A DNA stretch of 64,000 bases from Sphingomonas sp. YR710 (lineage in GTDB: Bacteria; Pseudomonadota; Alphaproteobacteria; Sphingomonadales; Sphingomonadaceae), in the NCBI RefSeq assembly GCF_900101455.1, contig NZ_FMZJ01000015.1:34827-98826 (forward strand), written 5' to 3'. Position numbers and translations under genes: made by a program. The notes beneath the pieces are model-generated. The model was not told the DNA's origin, did not search any database, and worked only from the letters and a program-made list of their open reading frames with translations. This document shows, one piece after another, positions 52,695-62,128 of this stretch; the stretch's first letter is position 1, and each line of letters starts with the position of its first letter.

Positions 52695-53516
52695 TCACTC
52701 AGCGGGTAGGCCCAATACCCGCAATTCGCCGCCCGGATTGCCGCTTGAGCCGAAGTCACACCGCAGGTCGATGAACAGCAGGCGATCCGGCCCAAAGCTG
52801 TGGGCGATCGCCCCCGTCAAAGATCGAGTCTTGTCCGGCGATTCAATATGGGAGCCTTCCACGACGAGCAGTTCGCCGGCGCTCGCACCCCAGATTGCGA
52901 CAATTGGCTCCGCCAGCGCGGAAAGCAATTCGGTGCGTCGGACAGCAAAATCTTCCGCGTCGCTGAACGTGCTTGTTATTGGCTGGACCGGCTTCTGAGT
53001 CATCAGAGAAAACAGGTTCGTGGCCGCGACATCTGGCTCATCCAGTCCACCAAGGGTGGTCGCCGTGCGAGGCCGCCGCAACGATCGATCGTAGATACCG
53101 CTTTGGCGGAGGAATTTCAGGAAGTCATATTCGGGTTGATCCAGCCAGCCTTGCGACCGCATCCATTCGATCGATGCGATGGGGCGATCGGCGGCGCTTG
53201 ACGGTCCCATTCCGCCACCAGACCCGGCGACCAAGCTGTCTGCTTGCAGGAGCGCGAAATCGCTGCCCTCAATCTTAACGATCAGTTTGCCCAGATCTTC
53301 TTCTTTTGCGGGCGTGATACCAAAATTGAAGCCGATGAATCCATCACCGAGACCGGCCTTGGCCAGGTCTTCCCGGAACTGGTCGATCGATCCGGCGCCG
53401 ACGCAGGTATTATCGACAAATGCCAATACCGTCTTTCCGCGGACCTGATTTTCCGGCGAATATATCCATCCGCCGATCCGATCCGAAGATGTATAGTCAA
53501 TCGCTCCGCGTATCAT
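52695..53516 (-). CDS. Unknown protein with N-terminal beta-rich glycan-locus module
   Basis: 273 residues. Residues 1-70 form a small beta-sandwich-like module: RGAIDYTSSDRIGGWIYSPE, then VRGKTVLAFVDNTCVGAGSI and FREDLAKAGLGDGFIGFNFG. The same RGxID...I.GW......V......G....D..R.D pattern opens the protein at 55073-57115 and is found with alphaproteobacterial glycosyltransferases. The remainder has no recognised fold; its end (FGPDRLLFIDLRCDFGSSGN) looks beta-rich. It follows the GT4 gene by 36 bases. Confidence 0.72.
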   Translation of the reverse strand: MIRGAIDYTSSDRIGGWIYSPENQVRGKTVLAFVDNTCVGAGSIDQFREDLAKAGLGDGFIGFNFGITPAKEEDLGKLIVKIEGSDFALLQADSLVAGSGGGMGPSSAADRPIASIEWMRSQGWLDQPEYDFLKFLRQSGIYDRSLRRPRTATTLGGLDEPDVAATNLFSLMTQKPVQPITSTFSDAEDFAVRRTELLSALAEPIVAIWGASAGELLVVEGSHIESPDKTRSLTGAIAHSFGPDRLLFIDLRCDFGSSGNPGGELRVLGLPAE

Positions 53517-53552
53517 ATTCTCGTGCCCACCCTATCTACAGTCATTCGATTC

Positions 53553-55076
53553 CTATCGGCGTCTGGCACCACGGCCCTTACTCCGCTTCGGCACAATCAC
53601 ATCTGCCTCGTTCTGACCATCCTCTGCCAGGATCAGTTTTGCTGCCGGCAATTCCTCTTCGACGAATCCATCGATGTTAACACTCTGCCCGCGATCGCTG
53701 CTTTGCACAATATGCTCGGGCGCTTCCACGGCATCGCTAGGTATAATATCTGATTCTGAGGCCTCAAGCTCCGGTTCGTCCAGCTCGACAAAGGGCTTGT
53801 CTGCTTGAGGAAGCCCCTCGAAAACCTCCAGATATTTCTGGGCCATCTCGGTCGAGTCAGGAACCTTCGGCAATCCGGAGCGCAGCTTGGCGTTCATTTG
53901 TTGCGTCGCCGCAATCTCGATGACGCGAACCAGGTCGACATGGTCGCGCAGGCTGAAGTGGAGGCCGGTCACGCCATCGACCACCTTTTCCGCCATCCCG
54001 CCGATGCCGGTGCAGATGATCGGACGGCCGACGGCATAGGCTTCCTGGATCACTACGGGCGAGTTTTCCCACCAACTGCTGGGGATGATGATATAATCGC
54101 AATCCGACATCAACCGCGATACTGCGCTATTATCATACGCCCCGGCATAAGTGAGAAAGCTGTGCTTGGCGACACTGGCTTCAAACCGGTCGATGAATTC
54201 CTGACTCTGCCCGACCATATTACCGTGGATTCGGATCTTCAACGTCTCCGGCAGGTCCTCATATTCGGCGATGAGATCGGCGGCATCCAAAATGGTCGAC
54301 AATCCCTTGAACGGGTTGATCTGGCCGAAATAGCCAAAGACCCATTGTTCGTCGCCGGCCCGTTTTCGCCTGGGCGGGGCGGTGGGGGGAACATGCGCCA
54401 GTCCGTTTTCCACGACCCGCATTCGTTCGACGGGCGCACCCCACTCGACGAACCGCTGTGCCAAGAATCTGCTGGGCGACACGAAGCCGTCCAGAGCCGC
54501 AAAACAGGTGAGAAAATGTCGCCGCCGCATGGCGAATTGCTGGCCGCTATTCTCGGGAAAGCAACTGGCGCAGCTTGCGGTTGATGATTTCTCACACAGA
54601 TTCTGGGCGGGCCGCGTGATCATCTGTCCATGGTGGTGGCAGATGGCGACAAATTCGTGAATCGTCAGCACTGTGTGAATGTCGGGCATCTCGGCTACCG
54701 CTCGAAGACTGTTGGTTCCGAAATTCATAAAGTGGTGGAAATTGACCGTCTTGACACTATTTCGTTCGATAATGTCGACGAGCTGGTCAGTGACCGTCGA
54801 CGATCCGATGTGGTAGAAATAATCATAATCCGCTGAATCGACGGAGATCGCATATTCCCTGCGGGATCCAAGCTCGACGCGCTTCGCCTGGTTTTCGGGC
54901 ACAGCGGCGATGAAGATGGCATCATGCCCCAGCGCAAGCAGCCCCTGATAGACTGCATAAGCCGAAATCTCGGCACCACCCTTCGAAATTGAAGGGTGGG
55001 CATGACTGACGATGGCAATGCAGTTTCGCTGACGAATGCCGTGCGTATCCGGGAGGAGAAAATCGTCCATGTTCAT
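53553..55076 (-). CDS. GT4-family glycosyltransferase with basic C-terminal tail
   Basis: 507 residues of the GT-B fold. N-terminal half: IAIVSHAHPSISKGGAEISA, LTIHEFVAICHHHGQMITRP and a cysteine cluster (C...C..C) in EKSSTASCASCFPE. C-terminal half: FGYFGQINPFKGLSTILDAA, and the EX7E motif in WWENSPVVIQEAYAVGRPII, with retaining donor-sugar binding expected. Residues about 410-507 are an acidic disordered stretch ending in KRSKGRGARRR. The start overlaps the preceding gene by four bases. The donor and acceptor are unknown. Confidence 0.92.
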   Translation of the reverse strand: MNMDDFLLPDTHGIRQRNCIAIVSHAHPSISKGGAEISAYAVYQGLLALGHDAIFIAAVPENQAKRVELGSRREYAISVDSADYDYFYHIGSSTVTDQLVDIIERNSVKTVNFHHFMNFGTNSLRAVAEMPDIHTVLTIHEFVAICHHHGQMITRPAQNLCEKSSTASCASCFPENSGQQFAMRRRHFLTCFAALDGFVSPSRFLAQRFVEWGAPVERMRVVENGLAHVPPTAPPRRKRAGDEQWVFGYFGQINPFKGLSTILDAADLIAEYEDLPETLKIRIHGNMVGQSQEFIDRFEASVAKHSFLTYAGAYDNSAVSRLMSDCDYIIIPSSWWENSPVVIQEAYAVGRPIICTGIGGMAEKVVDGVTGLHFSLRDHVDLVRVIEIAATQQMNAKLRSGLPKVPDSTEMAQKYLEVFEGLPQADKPFVELDEPELEASESDIIPSDAVEAPEHIVQSSDRGQSVNIDGFVEEELPAAKLILAEDGQNEADVIVPKRSKGRGARRR

Positions 55077-57115
55077 GCCACCATCGCGATATTGTTGATC
55101 GCCCGTTCGAGTGGAGAACTTGTCAGCGGGCGCAAGAAATGCGCTCCGTCCTCAATGATCCTCGCGGCATCGCCCTCAAGCATTTGCGCGGCCTCTTCCG
55201 CCAGTCCCCCCAGGAACGACGGCGCGATTCGCAGCCAGTCCACTAGGCTCTCGCGATTCCAGCCGAAGCATTCCAGCGATCGTCGGCCATTTAATCCTGG
55301 GCTCGCAGCATCGGCGATCGTCATCAGCGTCAGTCCGTCTTCGAACGCTCGCGCCGTTGCCCAGCCTTCGTCAGTGGGGATAAGCCCCGCTGCAAAATAC
55401 ATGAATCGCTCTGCGCCAAGTTCGCTCAATATGGTGGGGAGGGCGTAGTTGTACGCCGCGGTGTCCTCGGCGAAGAAGAGGCTGCAGGGAAGGCCGGTTC
55501 TGGCGGCGAGCTGATGAAACTGGCTGACCACTGCCGTGCGCGCCACGCCTCGGCCGGCGACAAAAACGAGGCCGGGTCCGTTTCTGCGGCCTTCGACGCG
55601 ACGGCCGATCTGGTCGAACAGAAGCATGGCATCGCTGCGCTCCTCGGGAACCCCCAAGACGATGGCGCGGCTGCAAGGCGCCGCTTTGAACGATCGGCAT
55701 ATGGCCGCCTGCGAACGCGCATCCTGTCGTACGGCGGCCGCAAAGTCGCGGAAGAAGGACTCCGATTTCAACGACGGATAGAGTGTAAGGATGTGATCGA
55801 TCGACGTCGCATGACCCAGGCGTCGGACGACCTTCATGTCGACGGTGTGATTGGTGGCTGATCCATCGGCAAGCAGCACTTTGAGCACCGGGCCTTCCAG
55901 GTCTCGCGGGGGGATGACGCCGCGAAAGACAGCCACGAAGCCGGCACGTTCGGTAAGCTGATAGCAGCCCGGCGCGATTCCACTCAGATCGGGGCGCGAT
56001 CGAAAGGCCAGTGAATTTTCGTCACAACGCAAAATCGTCGAGCCGAAACGCATTCCGAATGTGTCGATCTGCTTCAGCGGGCTAAGCACCCAGCCGATTA
56101 CGATGCAGCCGAATGAGGGCAGAACGAGAACTTCTTCAAGTGAAGCCCGGACTTGCGCTCCGGCGCCCCCGTCGGTCGGCTGCCAGCTCTCGGGATGATC
56201 GAGGAGATAGCGGAGCGTCGCGCTGTGGCCGGTGTGGGAGGCCGCCCAGTGATGCGCGAAATATTCGACAAAGCTTTTCTTGGTGACGATGTTGAGCGGC
56301 CGCAGGCTTTCGAGATAAGATTTTCCATCTGCGAGATAGATGAACAACTCGGACGTCGCGGTCGGGCGCCAGTCCGATTGCAGGACGCCGATGATGCCAT
56401 AAGCATCACTGCCCAGGTCTTTGCGTTCGAACATCGTCAGCGCGATCGCGCCTGATATTTTTTGCCGGTCGACAATGACGACTGGCTGATCTGCGGCGAC
56501 CGAACGCTTCATCCAGCCTCCGATCCAAACCAGTCCGGCATCGTCGATCGCCAGCGATTCGATGAACCCCAGCGAGTTTTCGGGAAGCGGACGGAGGGGT
56601 TGGCGGAGAAGGTGGCTGGTCTGAGTGCGCAGATCGGACAGCCGCGCGATCATGTCGAAACCACGATAGCCTTCGGTGCGCAGGCCGCGCAGGCCTGACG
56701 TCAGGATGTCGACGTCGGGTGGCGGGGTCACTGATTGCAAGAGATAGGGTGTTTCGGCAATACGAATCCGCAACGCTCCCCGAACGCCGCCTTCGGCCAT
56801 ATCGCAGATGATGTCGCCAATGTTGTCGTCGAATGTGAAGCCTGCAAACACCTGGGTGTTGAGTGCTTCGGCAATATCCTGCCTGACATGATCAGTTTGC
56901 ACGGCCGCAACGATCGCGTCGCCAATGAGCAGTTCGACTGTCAGGATCCTGCCTGGATCGGTGAGGTCTATTGCCCAGCCTTCGATCCCCGTGACCGGAT
57001 CGAAGCGGTCGATCTGCCCCCGCATGGATTCGTCCGCCTCGTCGAACAGCGATGCCGATATCAGTCTTGGCCTCACGCTCGCTCTATGTCCTGTCATCGC
57101 CGGGCCTGTCGCCAT
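55073..57115 (-). CDS. Large glycan-locus protein with beta module and degenerate GT-A-like end
   Basis: 680 residues. Residues about 31-98 carry the beta-rich module (MRGQIDRFDPVTGIEGWAID, VRQDI) shared with the 52695 gene product. The middle (180-440) looks like further beta-domains (GFIESLAIDDAGLVWIGGWM, LEEVLVLPSFGCIVIGWVLS). The end (about 470-640) has AIVLGVPEERSDAMLLFDQI, GPGLVFVAGRGVARTAVVSQ and LGAERFMYFAAGLIPTDEGW, resembling a GT2-like Rossmann core without a DxD. I infer a structural or regulatory partner of the flanking glycosyltransferases, not a proven enzyme. Confidence 0.75.
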   Translation of the reverse strand: MATGPAMTGHRASVRPRLISASLFDEADESMRGQIDRFDPVTGIEGWAIDLTDPGRILTVELLIGDAIVAAVQTDHVRQDIAEALNTQVFAGFTFDDNIGDIICDMAEGGVRGALRIRIAETPYLLQSVTPPPDVDILTSGLRGLRTEGYRGFDMIARLSDLRTQTSHLLRQPLRPLPENSLGFIESLAIDDAGLVWIGGWMKRSVAADQPVVIVDRQKISGAIALTMFERKDLGSDAYGIIGVLQSDWRPTATSELFIYLADGKSYLESLRPLNIVTKKSFVEYFAHHWAASHTGHSATLRYLLDHPESWQPTDGGAGAQVRASLEEVLVLPSFGCIVIGWVLSPLKQIDTFGMRFGSTILRCDENSLAFRSRPDLSGIAPGCYQLTERAGFVAVFRGVIPPRDLEGPVLKVLLADGSATNHTVDMKVVRRLGHATSIDHILTLYPSLKSESFFRDFAAAVRQDARSQAAICRSFKAAPCSRAIVLGVPEERSDAMLLFDQIGRRVEGRRNGPGLVFVAGRGVARTAVVSQFHQLAARTGLPCSLFFAEDTAAYNYALPTILSELGAERFMYFAAGLIPTDEGWATARAFEDGLTLMTIADAASPGLNGRRSLECFGWNRESLVDWLRIAPSFLGGLAEEAAQMLEGDAARIIEDGAHFLRPLTSSPLERAINNIAMVA

Positions 57116-57158
57116 ATGTACAATCCAGTAGCCAAATGCCTGTTATCGAAAGCCGCCA

Positions 57159-58646
57159 TCAAAAGGTTGTGGAGCCGAGCCGCGAACGCTTTTTCTTCTG
57201 CTCGCCCTCATCGACCGCGATCTTTTTTCGAACGCGGCGAGGAATAGCGGGCTCATCTTCCGAGAAAATGTCCGGTGCATTTGTTTCCGGAAGGGGGTTG
57301 TCGATTGGTGCAAGCGGCGGCCGCACGCGCGGCGCGGCGGCCGAAATCACGTCGCCCGGCTCGGTACCGGATCGTAATTCAGCAGCAACGTCATCGTTCT
57401 GCGTGCGCACGGTCGCCAGATAGCCTTCGGTCATCGCGCCGATCGCCAGATTATCGCCAGCGGTCGCTGACAATGGCTTGTACGGCGCCGACAGGGCGGT
57501 GTTGATCGCGACCGAAAATGACAGGGCATCTCCAAGCTCGTAGAGGTGGCAATTGCCACCGGCTTCGCCGTGTCTTTCCTTGAACGCCCCCACCGATGGG
57601 GCGATGACCTTGCAGCCGGCAATCAGCGCTTCGCTGAATACCATCGAAAAGGTTTCGGGCCATAAAGAGGGGAAGATCACGCAGTCATACAATGCCATGA
57701 TCTCGACGACCCGGCGATTGTCGTAGCTGCCGCGCAATACAACCCGGTCCTTGCCGAAATTCTCTCCGATCTGCAGCATCGCCTGTTCGACCTGCTGCTG
57801 GAAATCGGGTGGATTCATGTCGAGGCCGCTGCCCCAGATATGGATCGTCAGCTGCTTGTGATTGGATAGCATCGCCGGGATCTGCTTGAGCAGAAACTCG
57901 ATACCCTTGTCCCGTAGCACCTGGCCAAAAAAGGCGATGGTATCGCCGCGCGGCCTGCGGTCATCGCCATTATACGAGTGGCTGACCTGATCGAAGCTGC
58001 CATTGGGGACGACGGTCAGGCGGTCGCCGAACGCGAAGTGGCCGGCCAATATCTCCCCTTGGAACAGCGAGGGGGTGACTACCACGTCGCAGGCGTCGAA
58101 CAGGCTCTGGAACAGTTTGTACCGGACCGAGAAGTCCTTCGGCTCGGCATTGGGGAAGCAGCCGATACAATCGAATGGCGTATAGCTCGTGCAAAGCTGG
58201 TTGTTGGTCCGAACCAGATGACCGTCGCGCTTGCAGATGGGCAGAAACTCGTGCGCCGTGAAGACGAAACGCGCTTCGGGGAGCGCCTTGCGCAGCGCTA
58301 CCAGGAAATCGATACCCACGAGCACGAAATGATGGACGAAAATTACGTTCGGCTTGATGCCGCGCGCGAACCGCACATAGGCTTCGAGCAACCAGCGGCT
58401 GCATGATACGTAGCGATCATAGTCGAAGCCCGCGACATTCACGATATATTCGTTGTCGCGTTGCGGCATCTTGACGATCGGCGTGGCATCCGAACGCAAC
58501 CGCGCGGGCAGCTTGTCGTGAAAGGCAGTAAAGAAGCTTTGATGGCCGGCGCGCTGGAGCCCGAGATGAAGGTTGTAGGCGACCTGCTGGGCCCCGCCAG
58601 GCACAATATCCGGATGCAGGAATGAGAGGATCAGCGCCCGCATCAC
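57159..58646 (-). CDS. GT4-family glycosyltransferase with Lys/Arg-rich tail
   Basis: 495 residues, GT-B fold. N-terminal half: LILSFLHPDIVPGGAQQVAY, FVFTAHEFLPICKRDGHLVR and the cysteine cluster QLCTSYTPFDCIGCFPN, equivalent to that in the 53553 enzyme. C-terminal half: IAFFGQVLRDKGIEFLLKQI and the EX7E motif in WPETFSMVFSEALIAGCKVI. Residues about 410-495 are disordered and end RRVRKKIAVDEGEQKKKRSR. The start overlaps the GT2 gene stop by four bases. Confidence 0.93.
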   Translation of the reverse strand: MMRALILSFLHPDIVPGGAQQVAYNLHLGLQRAGHQSFFTAFHDKLPARLRSDATPIVKMPQRDNEYIVNVAGFDYDRYVSCSRWLLEAYVRFARGIKPNVIFVHHFVLVGIDFLVALRKALPEARFVFTAHEFLPICKRDGHLVRTNNQLCTSYTPFDCIGCFPNAEPKDFSVRYKLFQSLFDACDVVVTPSLFQGEILAGHFAFGDRLTVVPNGSFDQVSHSYNGDDRRPRGDTIAFFGQVLRDKGIEFLLKQIPAMLSNHKQLTIHIWGSGLDMNPPDFQQQVEQAMLQIGENFGKDRVVLRGSYDNRRVVEIMALYDCVIFPSLWPETFSMVFSEALIAGCKVIAPSVGAFKERHGEAGGNCHLYELGDALSFSVAINTALSAPYKPLSATAGDNLAIGAMTEGYLATVRTQNDDVAAELRSGTEPGDVISAAAPRVRPPLAPIDNPLPETNAPDIFSEDEPAIPRRVRKKIAVDEGEQKKKRSRLGSTTF

Positions 58647-60064
58647 TTCGCTCCGGCGTTGAAGATGGCCGAATTGACCTGCTTGATCGCGTGCAGCAGC
58701 GAATCTTCCCCCGCGCCATAGGATTCGAGGTGGATCAGCTTCCGGCTATTATACACTTTCACCCTCATGCCGGCTCTCGTTGCCATGCGGCAGAATTCGA
58801 CATCCTCGAAATGGGCGAGCACGAAATGTTCGGGCAGGCCGCCCAACTCGTCCCAAACGTCGCGCCGTACGGCGATCAGCGCGCCGCTGACGGCCTCTGC
58901 GTCGGTGATCTCCCCTTCCTCGATCAGGTCGACCGGCGAGTGGCGGCCGATATGCGAGGTCCGCAGCACCCGGAGCGCCTTCGTCTTGAACACGATCGTT
59001 TGATCCAGCAATTCGATGCCGTTGTGCATCACTTCGTCGGCGTCGGACAGCAGGGTGGCGCCATAAACGTTGCCATCGTCGGCCGCCTGCGCGATCCGGG
59101 CATAGACGCCGGCATCGCTGCAGCAGATATCGGGATTTACGAGCAGGACGCGGGGACTGGTGCTTTCTTCGACGCCGACATTGTTGGCGGCAGAAAATCC
59201 GACATTTTCCTCGAACAGAACGAAGCGGTGATTGATCTGGAACATCCGGAAGAGCCCTTCCAGATAATCGATCTGCTGTTGGAATACCGCCGCTTGCTGA
59301 AAGCAGAGCACGACCTCCGCACCGGGCGGCAGTTCGAGGATCTTGGCGATGAGCGCGTAGATGCTTGCGATGAACGGGCGGCGATAGAAGACGGTGATCA
59401 CCGAGAATGTTGCGGGCCGATAGGTTTTGCCGAAGCTGATATAGGCCTTTTTCTGAACGGCCAGATACTCGCCCCAACTCGACTGCAGCAGCTCGGTCAA
59501 AGCGCGCGAACGATCGAAGAGCAGCCGCTGCTCGATCGGCCGGCCGGCACGCTGTATATCGTACATGATGCCGGCGAAGAAATCCTGGAAGCTGTCGCGA
59601 ACCGGCGTGCCGCGCAGGACGAGAATTTCGTCGCGCACCGTGACCAGCATCACCTCCACTTCGCCCCCGGCGGATAATGAAGGGTCTTTCAGCAGGATTG
59701 TCAGGCCCAGAGCCGTCGGCCCTGCTGCCTCTTCGGCGTCGCGGCGGGCATAGAATAATGTGCTGACGCGGGTCAGGCCCGATGCCTCGCCTTTTGTCCG
59801 AACGATGATCCGAATGAATTCAGTCGCATCGACCGCCCATAGTCGCACAACCAGATGCGAACCGAACTGACGCATGCTGTCGATGGAAAATGGCTTAGAA
59901 AAAACGCGTTTGGTGACACGGTTTCCGCCTTCGGCCGCGGGAGTCAGGCTGGCTTCGGTATCGGCGGCGGCAGCCGCATCATCGGTACTGGCATCTGCAG
60001 CCTTCATGGCCGCAAGATCCGCAGCAGCGGCATCAATCGTCGTGCCTCGCGCTGCCTTGGTCAT
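58643..60064 (-). CDS. GT2-family glycosyltransferase with long N-terminal extension
   Basis: 473 residues. Residues 1-45 are Ala/Asp/Thr-rich and disordered; about 50-200 form a beta-rich domain. The GT-A domain begins near 218 with FSVITVFYRRPF and includes ENVGFSAANNVGVEE (286-300), VLLVNPDICCSD (307-317) and the acceptor or base region HFVLAHFEDVEFCRMATRAG. NVGFxxxxNxG and NPD(V/I) are the marks of rhamnosyltransferase-like GT2 enzymes. It is the first gene of the minus-strand glycan operon. Confidence 0.9.
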   Translation of the reverse strand: MTKAARGTTIDAAAADLAAMKAADASTDDAAAAADTEASLTPAAEGGNRVTKRVFSKPFSIDSMRQFGSHLVVRLWAVDATEFIRIIVRTKGEASGLTRVSTLFYARRDAEEAAGPTALGLTILLKDPSLSAGGEVEVMLVTVRDEILVLRGTPVRDSFQDFFAGIMYDIQRAGRPIEQRLLFDRSRALTELLQSSWGEYLAVQKKAYISFGKTYRPATFSVITVFYRRPFIASIYALIAKILELPPGAEVVLCFQQAAVFQQQIDYLEGLFRMFQINHRFVLFEENVGFSAANNVGVEESTSPRVLLVNPDICCSDAGVYARIAQAADDGNVYGATLLSDADEVMHNGIELLDQTIVFKTKALRVLRTSHIGRHSPVDLIEEGEITDAEAVSGALIAVRRDVWDELGGLPEHFVLAHFEDVEFCRMATRAGMRVKVYNSRKLIHLESYGAGEDSLLHAIKQVNSAIFNAGAK

Positions 60065-60604
60065 GCCTTCAGTCTCCCGCCTTCACCACCGACTAACAAG
60101 TCACCTGACCGATGGGAAGCGCAGCCATGGCAGGCGATGCCGAATTTGGCGTTAACGGTAGGCTTTTGACAGAAAGCGGAAATGGTGGATCCGGGGAATT
60201 TTCCGGCGTGCGAAAGCAAATATACTAACATCGTCATCCCGAACTGTCGGCGGCATTCGCCGGTCAACGCATGCAGCTTCGGGATCATCTGTGGGTTTGC
60301 CGCCGCGGTTGCCGGACCTGTTCGGCATCAGCCGCGAGCCCACCGCAAGAGCCTGCCCCCATCTCAAAGCGCTCGCATGGCTGAAGCGTTAACATAGTGC
60401 GGCGCAAAAGGACAATGGCCTTTTCCTGCCAGCAAATGCTTTGCAAACAATCCTATTTATATTGCGGCGGTGCAGCAACGTGACGATCAAATCGATTTGT
60501 GGGCGTTATCTGGCGCGGGGCGAGGCGATCGATATACGCGCCCAAATATTTTTTGCTTTCCGCATCGCCAAAGCGCGGCTATTCGGCCGGCATCCCCACG
60601 TCGG
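60065..60604. other. Region between the glycan operon and tRNA-Val
   Basis: About 540 bases holding the promoter of the minus-strand glycosyltransferase operon and that of the tRNA. An AT-richer patch lies around 60420-60475. No open frame here looks like a gene, and no CtrA-type full site or terminator was seen. Confidence 0.45.
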
Positions 60605-60680
60605 GGGCGGTTAGCTCAGTTGGTAGAGCATCTCGTTTACACCGAGAGGGTCGGCGGTTCGAGCCCGTCACCGCCCACCA
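60605..60680 (+). tRNA. tRNA-Val (anticodon TAC)
   Basis: A 76-base tRNA with GGGCGGT / ACCGCCC acceptor stem, D-arm AGCTCAGTTGGTAGAGC, anticodon arm CTCGTTTACACCGAG with anticodon TAC, T-arm GGCGGTTCGAGCCCGTCACC-type and encoded CCA. It reads GTA/GTG valine codons. Confidence 0.96.
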
Positions 60681-60723
60681 TGGTCAGGATGGCACCTCGC
60701 AGCCGCCGGAGACATAAGCGATC

Positions 60724-61458
60724 ATGGCCGCTGGCATTCGCGCCGATCAATTATTGATGGATCGCGGGCTGGTCGAAAGCCGGGCGCGGGGCCAGGCGCT
60801 GATTCTTGCGGGCCTGGTCTTCGTGGGAGAGCGAAAGATCGAAAAGGCCGGCCAGTCACTGCCCGCCGATGCCATGATCGAGGTGCGTGGGCGCGACCAT
60901 CCCTGGGTATCGCGCGGCGGCCTGAAGCTCGCCCACGCACTCGATCATTTCGCTTGGGGGGTAACCGATACGGTTGCGATGGATGTCGGCTCGTCGACCG
61001 GCGGTTTTACCGACGTGCTGCTGGCCGGTGGTGCGAAGCGCGTCTATGCGATCGACTCCGGCACCAACCAGCTCGCCTGGAAATTGCGCCAGGATCCACG
61101 GGTGATCGTGCATGAGCGGACCAATGCCCGCTATCTTACCGAAAACGAGGTCCGCGAACCGATAGACGTCATCGTGTGCGATGCCAGTTTCATCTCTTTG
61201 GCCAAGGTGCTCGAGAAGCCGCTCAGCTTCGCTGCGCCCGCGGCGCGACTGGTGGCCTTGATCAAGCCGCAATTTGAGGCGGGTCGCGAGGAGGTGGGCA
61301 AGGGGGGGGTCATCCGGGATCCGGTGGTTCACGCTCGTGTCTGCGATGCGGCTGTCGCGTGGATCGCGGGACTGGGGTGGCAAGTCGAGGGTGTCGTGCC
61401 CAGTCCGATCACGGGGCCCGAAGGCAATGTCGAGTTTCTGCTGGCGGCGCGAAAATAA
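60724..61458 (+). CDS. tlyA: TlyA-family rRNA 2'-O-methyltransferase
   Basis: 244 residues. An N-terminal S4 RNA-binding domain (RADQLLMDRGLVESRARGQA, LVFVGERKIEKAGQ) is followed by an FtsJ-like SAM fold with VAMDVGSSTGGFTDVLLAGG, IDVIVCDASFISL and LIKPQFEAGREEVGKGGVIR. Such enzymes methylate 16S and/or 23S rRNA ribose. It begins 43 bases after the tRNA-Val. Confidence 0.94.
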   Translation: MAAGIRADQLLMDRGLVESRARGQALILAGLVFVGERKIEKAGQSLPADAMIEVRGRDHPWVSRGGLKLAHALDHFAWGVTDTVAMDVGSSTGGFTDVLLAGGAKRVYAIDSGTNQLAWKLRQDPRVIVHERTNARYLTENEVREPIDVIVCDASFISLAKVLEKPLSFAAPAARLVALIKPQFEAGREEVGKGGVIRDPVVHARVCDAAVAWIAGLGWQVEGVVPSPITGPEGNVEFLLAARK

Positions 61459-61553
61459 GGTGAACCTGCCGATGAGGCGCGCGGCGACGCTAATCCAAAC
61501 TCGACTCCTTAGCGTCGCTGTCGCATGGAACGCGAACATATGAGGAATTCGTA

Positions 61554-62105
61554 ATGGGCGGAATAGCTTCGGCCGCGCAACTGCGCGTATCTTACCTGCG
61601 GTGGGCGCTGGTGACGGTGCCGGGGATCGTCCTGTTGGGCACGTTGTCCGGAGTCGTCGCCAATTCGGGCAATGGCAATTCATGGTTTGCCGCGTTGGCC
61701 AAGCCGGGCTTCATGCCGCCTGGATGGGCATTCGGCGTTGCGTGGACGATCCTATACATTCTGATGGGGCTGGCTCTTGCCGTCATTCTCAATGCGCGCG
61801 GGGCGCGGGGGCGCGTTGCCGCAATCACAGCCTTCCTGCTCCAGTTGCTGCTGAACCTGTGCTGGTCGCCCTTGTTCTTCGCCCTGCATCGGGTGATGCC
61901 GGCATTCGGGCTGATTCTCGCGATTTTCGTGCTGGCGGTGATAACGGCGGTTCTGTTTTTCCGGATACGCAGGATGGCGGGCATATTACTGCTACCCTAT
62001 CTGGGTTGGCTGGTCTTCGCGGCGCTGCTCAACTGGCAGATCCACGCCCTCAACCCCGATGCCGGGGTTGTGCCGCAGGGCGGCGATACCCAAATCTCCC
62101 TTTAA
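61554..62105 (+). CDS. tspO: TspO/MBR-family membrane protein
   Basis: 183 residues with five membrane helices and the TspO signature WFAALAKPGFMPPGWAFGVA, WTILYILMGLALAVIL, NLCWSPLFFALH and a final YLGWLVFAALLNWQIHALNP. Tryptophan and proline positions of the tetrapyrrole or cholesterol site are kept. In alphaproteobacteria TspO affects tetrapyrrole and stress responses. It has an N-terminal extension of about 18 residues. Confidence 0.95.
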   Translation: MGGIASAAQLRVSYLRWALVTVPGIVLLGTLSGVVANSGNGNSWFAALAKPGFMPPGWAFGVAWTILYILMGLALAVILNARGARGRVAAITAFLLQLLLNLCWSPLFFALHRVMPAFGLILAIFVLAVITAVLFFRIRRMAGILLLPYLGWLVFAALLNWQIHALNPDAGVVPQGGDTQISL

Positions 62106-62128
62106 GAACTTAGTCAGAGGATCTGATC

